Shown here in pieces: positions 10,342 through 21,230 of a stretch of DNA of 64,000 nucleotides. The stretch is from assembly GCF_037126465.1 (NCBI RefSeq), contig NW_026999404.1:806001-870000 (forward strand), read 5' to 3'. The notes under the pieces were generated by a model. It saw only the letters and a program-made list of their open reading frames with translations, did not search any database and was not told the origin of the DNA. The stretch comes from Ornithodoros turicata (taxonomy: Eukaryota > Arthropoda > Arachnida > Ixodida > Argasidae). The stretch's first letter is position 1, and each line of letters opens with the position of its first letter. The position numbers and the translations under genes are program-made.

Positions 10342-10968
10342 ATAGAGACGTGCCAGCCGATTCCCCGAACCCATGAATCCTCGAATCCTAGGCAGGAATT
10401 TGAGATTCGCGAATCCGGATCCCAGTGCCGAAAACGGCGAATCAAATCTTTCGAATTCTCCAACCACGTTTGTTTGTTTCTTTTTCAAATTGGCGCATCC
10501 AGCCAAAAGCCTCATTGGCCGACATGTGTCTTCTTGTTTGTTTCTTGACATTGCTTTTGGACTGAAAGAGTTCAGGCACGAACTGCTACATCACACGTTT
10601 AAAAGTAACCTGGTTTTGCTTTTGATTGTTGCTTAGTTTTATGGAAATAATTCCGACTCGAGAATTTATGTATGTATGTATTGTATGTAGTCGATGAATA
10701 ACGTGTTAAATATATTACGTTTAAGAAGCACTATATTTTCTCATGAAAAAAACTGAAGTATTATTTACTTTGTTTTTCATTAAACAAAGGTACCATATTC
10801 TGCTCCAAAACACTTTTCAGTAGAGTTTTTTTTTCTTGCTTTTTAAACTGTTTTTAAAGAAAGGATTCGAAAGATTCAAGATTGGTAAGATTCGTGGATT
10901 CGCAGAACCTTCCTTGGATTCGGATCCGGATTCGGATTCGTAAAATTCTGGATTCGTCCCATCTCTAA
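10342..10968. mobile_element. hAT-like MITE rich in GAATCC
   Basis: The left end (TAGAGACGTGCC, then GAATCCTCGAATCCTAGG and GCGAATCCGGATCC) and the right end (GGATCCGGATTCGGATTCG, GGATTCGTCCCATCTCTA) are inverted relative to each other. GATGGGACGAATCC-type ends are usual for non-autonomous hAT elements. No transposase lies between, and I could not fix a target duplication. Confidence 0.45.
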
Positions 10969-12403
10969 TTTTGACGAAAAGAGGGGCAATTTGATTTTGA
11001 ATTTAGCCGTATAGAAGCTCACCAATACGGAAACGGGTGCACATGACGTCACAATTCCACGCGGCACCTTCAAAGCGCGCCTGAACGATGAAACCAAGGC
11101 AAGGCAACTTCGCTGTATGACAGTTATGATGCGTGGTGAAGTACGCTTTACTGAACGCTCTCGTCCTCTGTTTTTAGCTGTTGTGCACAAAAGAAATGCT
11201 GTTATGCGCGTGAATTGTGCCCGCGTAACGTAGGTGTAATGTGGTTTGCTCTGCAATATTCATAACGTCATGGGCTATACATTTAGTGGGTATGATTTTC
11301 CAACATTATTACGTTGGTAAATAAAGTTGGTAATCAGTGGTTGCGTCGGTATGCTTACTGTAGTATTAGTATCTAGATTGAAACGACTGCAATACTTCAT
11401 TCATGTAGACAGCACGGACAATTGTATCCAGAAGTGAAAAAAAAAAAAAAAAAAACGATGTTCATCTGTTGCGTCCTTCGACACGTCGTAAAACGGACGC
11501 CACTTTTCCCAAAATGAAGCTTATCAATATTGGCTGAGGGTCAAGAATCCCCTTGCTTCAACCTGGTCAATTTCGCCATCAAGTACTGGAAAACGTTTCG
11601 TCACGTTTTTAAAGAACGAACCCACGCCGCTGTAATGCCGCGCTATCCTCCCAATCTGCCGTTTCAGCCCGACTCACTCCGAACTCGATTTTTCATCGTC
11701 TGCAATACAGCGGCTCTCCCGTTTCAACGCGGGCACGCGCCTTTTGAAAAAGCAGACGGCAGCACACCCAGCGCAGGATGAAGTGTCCTAAAACCCCACA
11801 AACCCTCCTGCCACCACGTTCCGGAGTCATTAATCTTAGGAAAGCGTGAGAATTTACGCCATCTAGCGTCATCTTCATCAATTCCTGCCCGTTGCACAAT
11901 CGCAGACGACACGGCAAGCAGAAACCAGATACAGCGAGTGCGGTCCGCCTAACGGCGAGACGGCGAGCAACGCGGTCGCGAAAATTGAAAGGAATCGTTT
12001 GGTGTGCTGATGGAGAACACGTGTTCTGTGGTCTCTCCTTATGGCCGGCGATACTGGGGGAGATAAAGCTGGATGAGATACGACGGGTGTAATTATTATG
12101 TTCTGGGGGAGGAACGGGAGAAGAACAACGGGGGAAGGTGGGATGCGAAAAGAAATATAATACGGCCGGCGTCCGTTCATACGCGCGCAGTCATGTCATA
12201 TGGGGAGATGGGTGGATTGCTGTGGGGTATTACGTGGCTCTTACAAAGTTACACACATAAATGTCGTGGGGTGGAAAGTGGTGAGAGATCTTTGGTCCAA
12301 GTGTTTTTATGGGACCCTTCCGTGAGAGTGAAGCATGGTGTCGTACGTTGCGGAGCTTATGACCACTGTTGCTCAGCGGAAACGGTTCGTACGGGTTGAT
12401 TTC
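10969..12403. other. unassigned, one poly-A run
   Basis: An A run of about 19 at 11437-11455 may mark the end of an old retrocopy, but no parent is recognisable. TGACGTCA occurs at about 11043. The remaining frames are short and match no family I know. Confidence 0.4.
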
Positions 12404-12810
12404 TATTTTTGTCTCGCTAAACGAGAAGAAAAAACAATGTGCAAGATTCCGGCGATGCAGAATCAAAAATAACAAAGACGGTCCGTTTACTATATACAAA
12501 TTAAAGACAAGACTTTCATGCAGTAGGCTTCACTTCTTCAGGTTTGAGGACCTGTTACAAGCTTGTCCAGCCACCTCCTATTGATTGCGTTTTGCTTTTG
12601 TTTATATTTGTACTGCATTTGTTTGTATTTCTCTTAGCTCTCACCCTTTTCTCTTGTACCATGTGACATGTTTTCGATATATCCTTCACCACTTGTAACA
12701 GGTCCTGAAACCTGAACAAGTGCAGCCCACTGCACGAAAGTCTTGTTTTTAATTTGTATATAGTAAACAGTTAATGCTCTTAACCGTCTTTGTTATTTTT
12801 GTCTCGCTAA
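12404..12810. mobile_element. fold-back element flanked by 17-bp direct repeats
   Basis: TATTTTTGTCTCGCTAA occurs at 12404-12420 and again, same strand, at 12794-12810. Inside, 12464-12563 and about 12692-12800 are imperfect inverted arms. AAAATAACAAAGACGG pairs with CCGTCTTTGTTATTTT, and AGGACCTGTTACAAG pairs with CTTGTAACAGGTCCT, around a loop of about 125 bases. Long direct repeats plus inverted arms suggest a Penelope-type terminal structure; no coding sequence remains. Confidence 0.55.
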
Positions 12811-15224
12811 CGGAGAAATGGCAGGAGAATGCATTGGAAGCGTAGGAGCTAGCAGAAAGCGTTTTGGAGGACCTTACTAAAGGCAATGTAAAAACAAGAC
12901 AAAAACAAAACAAAAAGCTGTCTTCTGTAAACAAGTAAATAAAAGTAAAATAAGGAAATAAATATGAAGTGTGTTCGATGACAACTAACTGTGTGTATTG
13001 TGTACCAAATATCGCTGCACAAAACTTCGATCACAAGAAATCGCAGCTGACACCTAGTACGTGGTGGGCAAAACACAAAAAGAAAAGAAAAAAAAAAAAA
13101 CTCCACTCGAGCACGCAACACATTCTTAAAATAGCAATGCCTTCTCCTTGCCTGAGCATCTTGACCCACTCGAACGCATCCCTCCTCACACACCTCAACA
13201 AAACTCGTGTTTGAAAACCAGAAGCTGCCCAAACAAATCTCATTTCCAACACAATGCGCTCATCTTCACACTCCCGATGTGGCTGACCCCATGCGGCCTT
13301 TTTGAGAGTTCTCTACGCAGACGACAGCTCCCGTTCGCCGACCGTTCCTCGCGCACCTGCACGCTCAAGGGCCGCACTCTGCGTGGCCCAACAAAAGACA
13401 GCGAGAGACCGACCACGTGGCTGGGGAAATAGAAAAGGAGTCGCAGGTAACAATGCTTCTGCAACTCTCCGCCAAAGACAAGCGACGCTGCGTGAGGTCT
13501 TACCACAGTGTTGATAACAATGACCCGAAAACCAGAACTCAAGGGGCACAGGTGCACGACCGGGTTCGGCTTGGTACGTAAGAACAGTGAAAAGTGGGCT
13601 ATTTTTGAGTGTTTGGTTGAGGTTGAGGATGGAGATGGTACGTTGAAACGAAAAAACGCGTTATTCTCCAGTGAATAGTGCCTGGCCACGTTCCATTTCA
13701 ATCGCTAATTATGCGATCTGCTCTTGTATACGCATGCGACGAACTAATAACCTGTGTGAAGCATCTTGTCAATGTTTTCTTGTTGGCGACGTAGAAACCC
13801 TTGAACAAACCTTCACGTCTTACGTCAAGGAGCGAGAATTGTGCGAAATTTGTTTCGTTTATGCGATGCAAAAATGTTCCCGTTAATCGGAATCAAAATT
13901 TTGGCACCTCCGGACAAACAAAACAGAGATCGGCAGTCACTGTACTCTGGAAGCGTAGATAGGCATTTTTTTTTTTTTGCAGCTCAGGAGTTAACTGTTA
14001 TGATAAAGTTTGCTAAAGAAATCAGCAATTTTATGTTTTTGACAATATTTCCCCCTTTTTGTGAACCTTGTTTGGAACAGCAATGTGGACAAGGGTTACC
14101 AGGGGTGCTTACAGCTTGTGCACTCCTGAATGCCGTCCAAGACAGCATTTAGTATCCTATATACAACACATTTGCTCAGTAAATGGATCTCCTGACAAAT
14201 GGAACAGATTTTTGGTGGTTCATTCAGTTTCCCGGTTTAAAGAGATTCCACTGTACACTGCAAAACACGCCAACACATTCCCACAGCAGCACAAAACACG
14301 GAAACCTTGTCCTTCCTTCTGCAACGGGCACCTATTGCCATCACCCGATATTCCATTGCGACACCAAAGTGCGTGATAAATCCGTGTCCTCCTACTACCC
14401 CACGAACACACCGGATGTGCCAATCAAATATATCACCGGGAAATCGACTGAAACAAATTTTCGTCAGCAAGCATTCGTCGTACTCCAGTTATCCCCCACG
14501 CGTACTGAATCTCACACTGCAGACGCAGACACGACCGACCGAAAGCAGACGATATTCGCATGTCGTCTGCTATTGTTGTTGCGGGAAGATGCCACTTGAC
14601 AGACACCAGGGGGAAAAGAGTCAGATTTTTCAGCGACTTAAGGACGTCTATACAGCGTGAAATTATTGCGGAGGTTGTCATATAGGACACAACGGAGAAA
14701 TTGTCAGTCACTCGTCAAAAGAGGCGAGAAGGGTCAACATGTTCTCAAGGGACGAAGCGTTCTGGTTTTCCCCCTTTGGGAACCTTCCCTCTTGAGAGAA
14801 GCCGTGGACAGGTGGCTACAAATATGTTTAGTTCTAACACAATTTTCTTGAAATATCTCGTTGTCTGATCTTGTAATGCAGGTAATAATACAATCTGTAA
14901 TATTATTTAAGCTAGTGATACAAAGTATCTGATAATTACAAATAATAAACAATATCATACCACTAAATGTATACATACTCTGAAACACAAATTAAGATAG
15001 TGCAAGCGAGCTGGTGTACCGTAAGATTTCCTGGAGTTTGAGGCAATTTTTAAAGGAAATTTTACGGTACGGTTTGGGAGTGAGCCTACCATCCCTTTTA
15101 GTAGAATTTTAAACTTTTCAAGAACATTGGAATTGTGAATCTTCTGTAGTTTTAGGCTTGCTTTTTATATGCTATTTCTTTCCATTTTAAACATCACACC
15201 TATTTTTAACTAGTCCTATTTTTA
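12811..15224. other. unassigned
   Basis: No gene recognised. There is A-rich text at 13075-13100 and a T run at 13968-13978. AGCAGACGA at 14544 and TCGTCTGCT at 14563 form an inverted pair of the recurrent motif described in the findings. LYADDSS at about 13311-13331 resembles a reverse transcriptase catalytic box but has no flanking motifs. Confidence 0.4.
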
Positions 15225-15296
15225 ATCACAGTGTTGGCGCATTATGACCTGCGTTGTCGATGCGCCATTAAAACTCCAATAATCATCATCATCAGT
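15225..15296 (+). repeat. LINE 3' end with (ATC)n tail
   Basis: GATGCGCCATTAAAACTCCA is followed by AATCATCATCATCA. Gene-free fragments of this form are common LINE 3' ends with a short microsatellite tail. Clade not determined. Confidence 0.45.
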
Positions 15297-15922
15297 TTGA
15301 GGCACCCAGATACAAAACAAAGACACAAGCCTTCGTTTGGTGTGTTTTTTCTTTTTCAAACTGAAGGAAATGTATATATTTCAAACGTTCTCCAAGACCT
15401 GCTAACGTTAGTACTCTTTGGAGCACTTTTGATGATTCGGAAATGTAAAAGCGCTGAGTCACAACAATTATGCGACTACCAACACCAACAAACAGATAGC
15501 GGCATTGTACGTTTACGTTTTACGTTTTACCGTATTAACACCCGACGGGCCACAGACGTGCAGAAAAAGTTCGATTTTATACGTTGTGTTTGCGTAATTC
15601 AAGGCAAACGAAACACTCGTGAGATTCCTTGAATCAACACTCGATTGGAGGGAGAGAATTCAAAGATCAAGTAAAATAAGCGTCAAAGAAAAATTAAAAA
15701 AGAAAAAAAGGAGAAGGCGAAGAAGAGCAAATACTTTGCCGCCTGCATTTGAGAGTCAGTTCAGTTTATCTGTTTTACGCTTTATGTTGCGCGTTTTTGC
15801 ACTTTTTTTTTACAAACTTTCTTTATGTGCACAGGTGTCCATTGGAGTTTCGTTGAATCCCACAATATTATCAATGCCCTCAGACTTGTTCTGTCGCGAC
15901 GGTTAAGTACATTAACATCTGT
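15297..15922. other. unassigned
   Basis: A-rich text at 15685-15730 is translated as Lys/Arg runs and is probably non-coding. Nothing else recognised. Confidence 0.4.
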
Positions 15923-16215
15923 ACCAGCTCCCGTGGCATAGTGGTTAGGGTGGCCGCTTTCCACACCGAGACTGGGAGGTGACGCGGGTTCGAATTCTCG
16001 AACCGGCTCTGCTGTCTTTAGTGTTTTCACTGGATTTTCCGGCAGACTTTCCCGACGAATGTCGGCACAATTTCTCTGAAGTCGGCCCAGGACGCATACT
16101 AACCCCCTGTCCTCCCACTCCTTTCTGCTGTCCTCTCTCCATCTGTCTGTACGCCGTTCTTATCCACAGTTGCTTCACGTCACTAACACTGAATTCAAGT
16201 AAAATAATATCAAAA
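15923..16215 (+). repeat. tRNA-derived SINE, type B, full length
   Basis: The head (CTCCCGTGGCATAGTGGTTA), B-box (GGTTCGAATTCTCG), shared core, type B tail and A-rich end are all present. ACATCTG lies on both sides (15914-15922 region and 16218-16224), a possible short target duplication. On the right it abuts the outer end of the inverted Penelope copy. Confidence 0.85.
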
Positions 16216-16344
16216 AGACATCTGAACTAAGAGCGCAAGATACACGGACAAAGAACGGAGAAACAGACAGGACGGGCGCTAACTTCCAACTAAGTTTATT
16301 GAAGAAAATGAGTAAGAAAGCATGAACCCTTCACAGCACACGTG

Positions 16345-17373
16345 TCACATTCTGGGCGCACCGGTTCTGAGCACACCGGTTCTGAGGAAGATCAGTTCCT
16401 TTTCGGTTAGAGATACAGAAGGTGTGCTAACGCATACATCTTGATGGTTATTTATCTTTTCTGCTTCTATTATTTCCCTTGTTAGTTTAGTCTTGTTTCT
16501 TGCGATGATATGGCAATCTCGATAGATGGGTTCACATCCATGAGTGTTACAATGATAAGCCAACCACCCCTCTTTTTTCTTGTTGTTCACATGGTTCCGG
16601 TGTTCGCGCAAGCGATCATTGATACATCGCCCTGTTTGGCCTATATAACATTTTCCACAAGTGAGTGGTAACTTATACACCACTCCTTCATCACAGGGAA
16701 CAAAGGGATTTCTGTGCTTGGTACTGCATGTGTGCGTAGCCTGGGGACAACTCAACTTACTGAGCTTACTTAGCTTTTCTGGGGCCGAGAAGACAACCCT
16801 TGCTCCTGCCCTTTCACCAATCTTTTTTAGGCGGTGCGAGATGTTATGCAGGTAGGGAATGACAACTACTCTCCCTCTGTCGGGGTCGGGTGCCGTCAGT
16901 TGATTAGGGCCATGAGCTCGAATTTGCCTGAGCAAGGCTTCAGCTACAGATACCACAACATGCGTTGGGTAACCTGCTCTATGCAACCTCTCGGTTTGTC
17001 GTTGAAGACACTCTGCCATTTGATGCGGGCAAGACTTCTGCAACACATTACGTAGGCAGTACTTGACAATTCCTCTTTTAACTAACTTTGAATGCGCAGA
17101 CTCGTAAGGAAGGAGTGGTTTGTTTGCTCGCGGGCAGTACGCCCAACACATATGGTCTTGATTGAAGGTGAGAGTAATGTCCAAAAACTTGATAGAACTG
17201 TTAACTGGCAACTCATGTGTAAGCTCTAATGGGCTTAATAAAGTTTGAACCTTGGATATTATGTTCAGTGCTTGAGACTCAGGGTTGGTAACATTCCCTC
17301 TGATGACTAACAGATAGTCATCTACAAAACGGAACGTTTTTATGACACCCTCACTATGTAGAATACTTGACAT
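16345..17373 (-). pseudogene. Penelope reverse transcriptase C-half plus GIY-YIG (left copy)
   Basis: 342 codons are open, starting just before the RT catalytic motif FRFVDDYLLV and running through the thumb region to the GIY-YIG endonuclease signature (VVYKLPLTCGKCYIGQTGR). It ends at the same stop as the right copy. The N-terminal RT motifs are removed by the deletion and by the LTR insertion, so this copy cannot encode a whole protein. It lacks the 63-base duplication present in the right copy. Confidence 0.85.
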
Positions 17374-17377
17374 GGAC

Positions 17378-18009
17378 TGTTAGTTTCTGACACCCTGCCG
17401 GGTAGGCTGCAGCTGCAGCGGTCAAAGAAACCGACAGGGTAATATGCCACTGGCTTGCGTGGCTGGTCCCCTCGGCCACCCCTGTGTCTGTTATCGACGA
17501 TGGGTTCCGGATTCCGGGAATCCTCCGCAGACGCAGCCCTCGTTGGTTTCACACGAAAATGAGACGAGGCACTGGTTGACTCGTAATAACGACAGTGGTG
17601 AGTACGGGACAGTGTTCCCTGAGAGCCGTGTCGTCTTTCGTTATTTACGACTCTCGTGGCATACGTGGGCAAACGTGCAACACGTGTGCCGGCCCATCCA
17701 CACGTATATGTATACAGTTGTATTGTACTGTGAAGCGTCCTGGAGTGTGTCACGAATTGACAGTTCGTGGAATTTGCCTTGCACGTGACTGGGTGTCCCG
17801 TGGGAGAGTGGGTAAGATGAAGATGTATATAGGGAACCGCCATACTGGTTGAGAGGGTCTTTGGATTGTGAGCGTCATGAAATAAATATCGTGTACAGTC
17901 TCCACGCCTGGGCCTGGCCTGTCTTCTTGCGACTCCGCGACGGACTTGCGGCTGCACCTGACCACCACTCCATCACTTCTACCACCACCCCTAGTGGGAA
18001 AACTTAACT
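17378..18009 (+). mobile_element. solo LTR (632 bp) with 5-bp target duplication
   Basis: TGGAC at 17373-17377 and 18010-18014 flanks a block that interrupts the otherwise continuous Penelope sequence. The block starts TGTTAG and ends TTAACT. It has LTR-like signals in the right order: TATATA at 17826-17831 and AATAAA at 17881-17886. No internal retroviral-type genes are present, so it is a solo LTR. The family is not determined; Gypsy and BEL/Pao both make short duplications of this size. Confidence 0.75.
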
Positions 18010-18073
18010 TGGACTTATCTACATCTGCCAACAAGAGATCACTGAGCACTGGGGCTATGCAAGATCCGATCCG

Positions 18074-18224
18074 AAAAGGATCCTCGATATCAAAAAGTTT
18101 TAGCTTCTCCTGCAGAAACAAGCCAAGAGCTTTCTGCCAAGTACCCCAAGTACCCCTAAGGCAGAAAGCTCTTGGCTTGTTTCTGCAGGAGAAGCTAAAA
18201 CTTTTTGATATCGAGGATCCTTTT
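18074..18224. repeat. apex hairpin of the Penelope palindrome
   Basis: Two perfect 65-base inverted arms (18074-18138 and 18160-18224) are separated by a 21-base spacer containing AAGTACCCC twice. This is where the minus and plus copies meet head to head. Confidence 0.92.
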
Positions 18225-19655
18225 CTTGTTAAAAACTCGGAAGAAGTTCTTGATTTTGCTCGCTCTCAGTCTGAGGGTAAGCTTTATGCCTTTTCTGTAG
18301 ACATCAAAGATTTGTATTACTCCCTGCCCCATGACATGTTGATTTCTTGTGTTGAAGCTAACATTGACCGCTTTGGGATTGTCGCTTTTCAGAACACAGC
18401 TGGCTTATCTGCTTCAGGCTTTGTACAGCTTCTAATTATGTATCTTAAATCTACATACATTCACTGGGATGGGAAACCGTTTCTACAGAAGAAAGGAGTT
18501 TGTATCGGATCTTGCATAGCCCCAGTGCTCAGTGATCTCTTGTTGGCAGATGTAGATAAGTCCATGTCAAGTATTCTACATAGTGAGGGTGTCATAAAAA
18601 CGTCCATTCTACCATGGAGTCCATGTCATAAGTCCATTCTACATAGTGAGGGTGTCATAAAAACGTTCCGTTTTGTAGATGACTATCTGTTAGTCATCAG
18701 AGGGAATGTTACCAACCCTGAGTCTCAAGCACTGAACATAATATCCAAGGTTCAAACTTTCTTAAGCCCATTAGAGCTTACACATGAGTTGCCAGTTAAC
18801 AGTTCTATCAAGTTTTTGGACATTACTCTCACCTTCAATCAAGACCATATGTGTTGGGCGTACTGCCCGCGAGCAAACAAACCACTCCTTCCTTACGAGT
18901 CTGCGCATTCAAAGTTAGTTAAAAGAGGGATTGTCAAGTACTGCCTACGTAATGTGTTGCAGAAGTCTTGCCCGCATCAAATGGCAGAGTGTCTTCAACG
19001 ACAAACCGAGAGGTTGCATAGAGCAGGTTACCCAACGCATGTTGTGGTATCTGTAGCTGAAGCCTTGCTCAGGCAAATTCGAGCTCATGGCCCTAATCAA
19101 CTGACGGCACCCGACCCCGACAGAGGGAGAGTAGTTGTCATTCCCTACCTGCATAACATCTCGCACCGCCTAAAAAAGATTGGTGAAAGGGCAGGAGCAA
19201 GGGTTGTCTTCTCGGCCCCAGAAAAGCTAAGTAAGCTCAGTAAGTTGAGTTGTCCCCAGGCTACGCACACATGCAGTACCAAGCACAGAAATCCCTTTGT
19301 TCCCTGTGATGAAGGAGTGGTGTATAAGTTACCACTCACTTGTGGAAAATGTTATATAGGCCAAACAGGGCGATGTATCAATGATCGCTTGCGCGAACAC
19401 CGGAACCATGTGAACAACAAGAAAAAAGAGGGGTGGTTGGCTTATCATTGTAACACTCATGGATGTGAACCCATCTATCGAGATTGCCATATCATCGCAA
19501 GAAACAAGACTAAACTAACAAGGGAAATAATAGAAGCAGAAAAGATAAATAACCATCAAGATGTATGCGTTAGCACACCTTCTGTATCTCTAACCGAAAA
19601 GGAACTGATCTTCCTCAGAACCGGTGTGCTCAGAACCGGTGCGCCCAGAATGTGA
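18160..19655 (+). CDS. Penelope-like reverse transcriptase with C-terminal GIY-YIG endonuclease (5' partial)
   Basis: 497 codons are open from the apex of the palindrome; the same frame happens to run back through the left arm to 17946, but that part is antisense of the other copy. RT motifs: VDIKDLYYSLP (motif A, catalytic Asp), GVCIGSCIAPVLSDLLL (motif B), FRFVDDYLLV (motif C), IKFLDITLT. The C-terminal endonuclease carries VVYKLPLTCGKCYIGQTGR, then RLREHRNH. The N-terminus before RT motif A is short, so the copy is 5' truncated. A 63-base duplication (18573-18603 copied at 18636-18666) inserts 21 residues, in frame, just before FVDD; the left copy lacks it. The frame is intact but activity is doubtful. 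Confidence 0.88.
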
Positions 19656-19784
19656 CACGTGTGCTGTGAAGGGTTCATGCTTTCTTACTCATTTTCTTCA
19701 ATAAACTTAGTTGGAAGTTAGCGCCCGTCCTGTCTGTTTCTCCGTTCTTTGTCCGTGTATCTTGCGCTCTTAGTTCAGATGTCT
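18160..19784 (+). mobile_element. Penelope-like element, right copy (5' truncated)
   Basis: Plus-strand copy from the palindrome apex to CAGATGTCT at 19784. It carries RT and GIY-YIG coding sequence and a short 3' region with AATAAA at about 19700 (TTCAATAAACTTAG). Penelope elements often form partial inverted or tandem copies through their replication mode. Confidence 0.9.
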
Positions 19785-19904
19785 CATTACCAACTAGCCC
19801 AATCCTCAACCCCATATCAAAAAGAGACACGCCTTGCGTGCCTTTCCAGTAAGCGAGTGTCGTCTCGTTTAATCTACAGCCTTTCAGTTTCTTTCTTTTG
19901 TGGA

Positions 19905-19990
19905 ATAGCAAGCTGGCATTAGCCCGGCTGACATTTTCTTTTCTTCCTTTTTTTTTCTTTTTCACTGTATTAAACATATCCCCCCCCCCT
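19905..19990 (+). repeat. interspersed repeat with poly-C end (copy 1)
   Basis: GGAATAGCAAGC, then GGCTGACATTTTC, a T-rich stretch, then TTAAACATATCCCCCCCC. The same order recurs at 21145-21230 and reversed at 37521-37620. Confidence 0.6.
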
Positions 19991-21144
19991 TACAGACTGC
20001 TGCAGTAAAAGGCGGTTTTCTTGGTGAGTTACACGCTACGAAGCTCCTTGTAGCATCTCCTAACATCCCACTATGGCAGTGTTCCTCAACACGAGTGTCG
20101 CGAGCCTTGTCCTGAGGTTCTGCGAACAGGATGCTGTTCAGCACCCGCGAGAGTAGGCTCGCTCTCGGACGCATCGACATCCAGCTGACGGCCAGAGCCA
20201 TGCAGCAGCTGTCGATCGTCTTCATCGGTTGGATCAACCCGCAACTCACCCTGACAATTTCTCCGCACCACTTGCTGTTGTGTATCAAAAACGATACAAG
20301 CACTTGGAAAGTCTCAGCTACTTCGGAGAAACTTAGAAACTCTATCCATAACAATTAAAAACCCGAGACTAGAGGACAAAAAAAAAAAAAAAAAAACGAC
20401 AACACACTCGCCTGTCTACATGGACTTAGGACTTATAAAACACCAGTGGCAACCCACAATGTGTTATCTACGGGGAAGTGTTTTGAAACAGTTGAATGAA
20501 TCCAGAAAACTTCGAGTGACATCTTTCGACGAAACAATAAACGATGAAATAAATTATAATTAAACAATTAAATAATCAATTATACCGAAGAAAAATGTGC
20601 AAACTGTATGACATCTATGTTCCTTGTGGTTGTGCGGACACGATGACGGGTTCCCTCGAATAACATCAGCTGAGAACCACTGCACTACATAGTATTCGTT
20701 CTAACATTCATGATCATACACCTCATTACCAATGAGCGGGGGTGCACACAAACACAAAGTACACACATAACAGGCGTGACAGTCTAACAGTAAAGAAACA
20801 GATGAAAAGGAATTTCTGGTTTAAAACAAAGTTGACACCCGTCCATCCGTTTATATATTTCGGTGCGAAAAGGTGTGTCGTACACATATATGGTCTTATG
20901 CTCTGGTAGTGATCAAACCTATGTGAGACGAACGTTGGGGATTTCAAGTACGTTCCTTTTACTATACCAGTTTAACCGCTTGAGATTTATTTATTTATTT
21001 CTTTTCCTTACTTCTTTTTCTTTTTCTTTATTTCTTAATTTTCTTTCTTTATTTATTTATTTCTTATTCCTTCCTATTTCTTTCTTTCTTTCTTTAATTA
21101 TGCTCTTTTCTTTTTATTTGTTTATTATTATTTCTTATTTCTGG
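19991..21144. other. unassigned; pyrimidine-rich at the right
   Basis: An A run lies at 20379-20396. There is a TTTCTTT/TTTATTT-rich tract at about 20984-21140 that probably belongs to the poly-C repeat to its right. No gene recognised. Confidence 0.4.
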
Positions 21145-21230
21145 AATAGCAAGCCGACGTCCCGTTTGGCTGACCTTTCCCCGTTTTTTTCCCCTTTTCG
21201 TCTAATAAACATATCCCCCCCCCCCCCGCT
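21145..21230 (+). repeat. interspersed repeat with poly-C end (copy 2)
   Basis: GGAATAGCAAGCCGACGTCC, TTTGGCTGACCTTTCCC, then AATAAACATATCCCCCC with a 13-base C run. Same family as 19905-19990. Confidence 0.6.

Larger units (their letters stand above)
16216..18138 (-). mobile_element. Penelope-like element, left (inverted) copy
   Basis: Minus-strand copy nearly identical to 18160-19784. The outer parts correspond from AGACATCTGAACTAAGAGCG at 16216 to CAGATGTCT ending at 19784. It is interrupted by a solo LTR (17378-18009). It also lacks about 290 bases of reverse transcriptase coding sequence relative to the right copy: the join is at GGATCCTTTT/CGGATC near 18070. With the right copy it makes a giant palindrome. 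Confidence 0.85.

Noticed and set aside
13302..13514. LYADDSS, resembling a reverse transcriptase catalytic box
   Set aside because: No other RT motif lies within reach in any frame; the match is four residues and probably chance.
17946..18159. N-terminal extension of the right Penelope frame
   Set aside because: This part is the antisense of the left copy and the end of the LTR; it is open only by chance through the palindrome.
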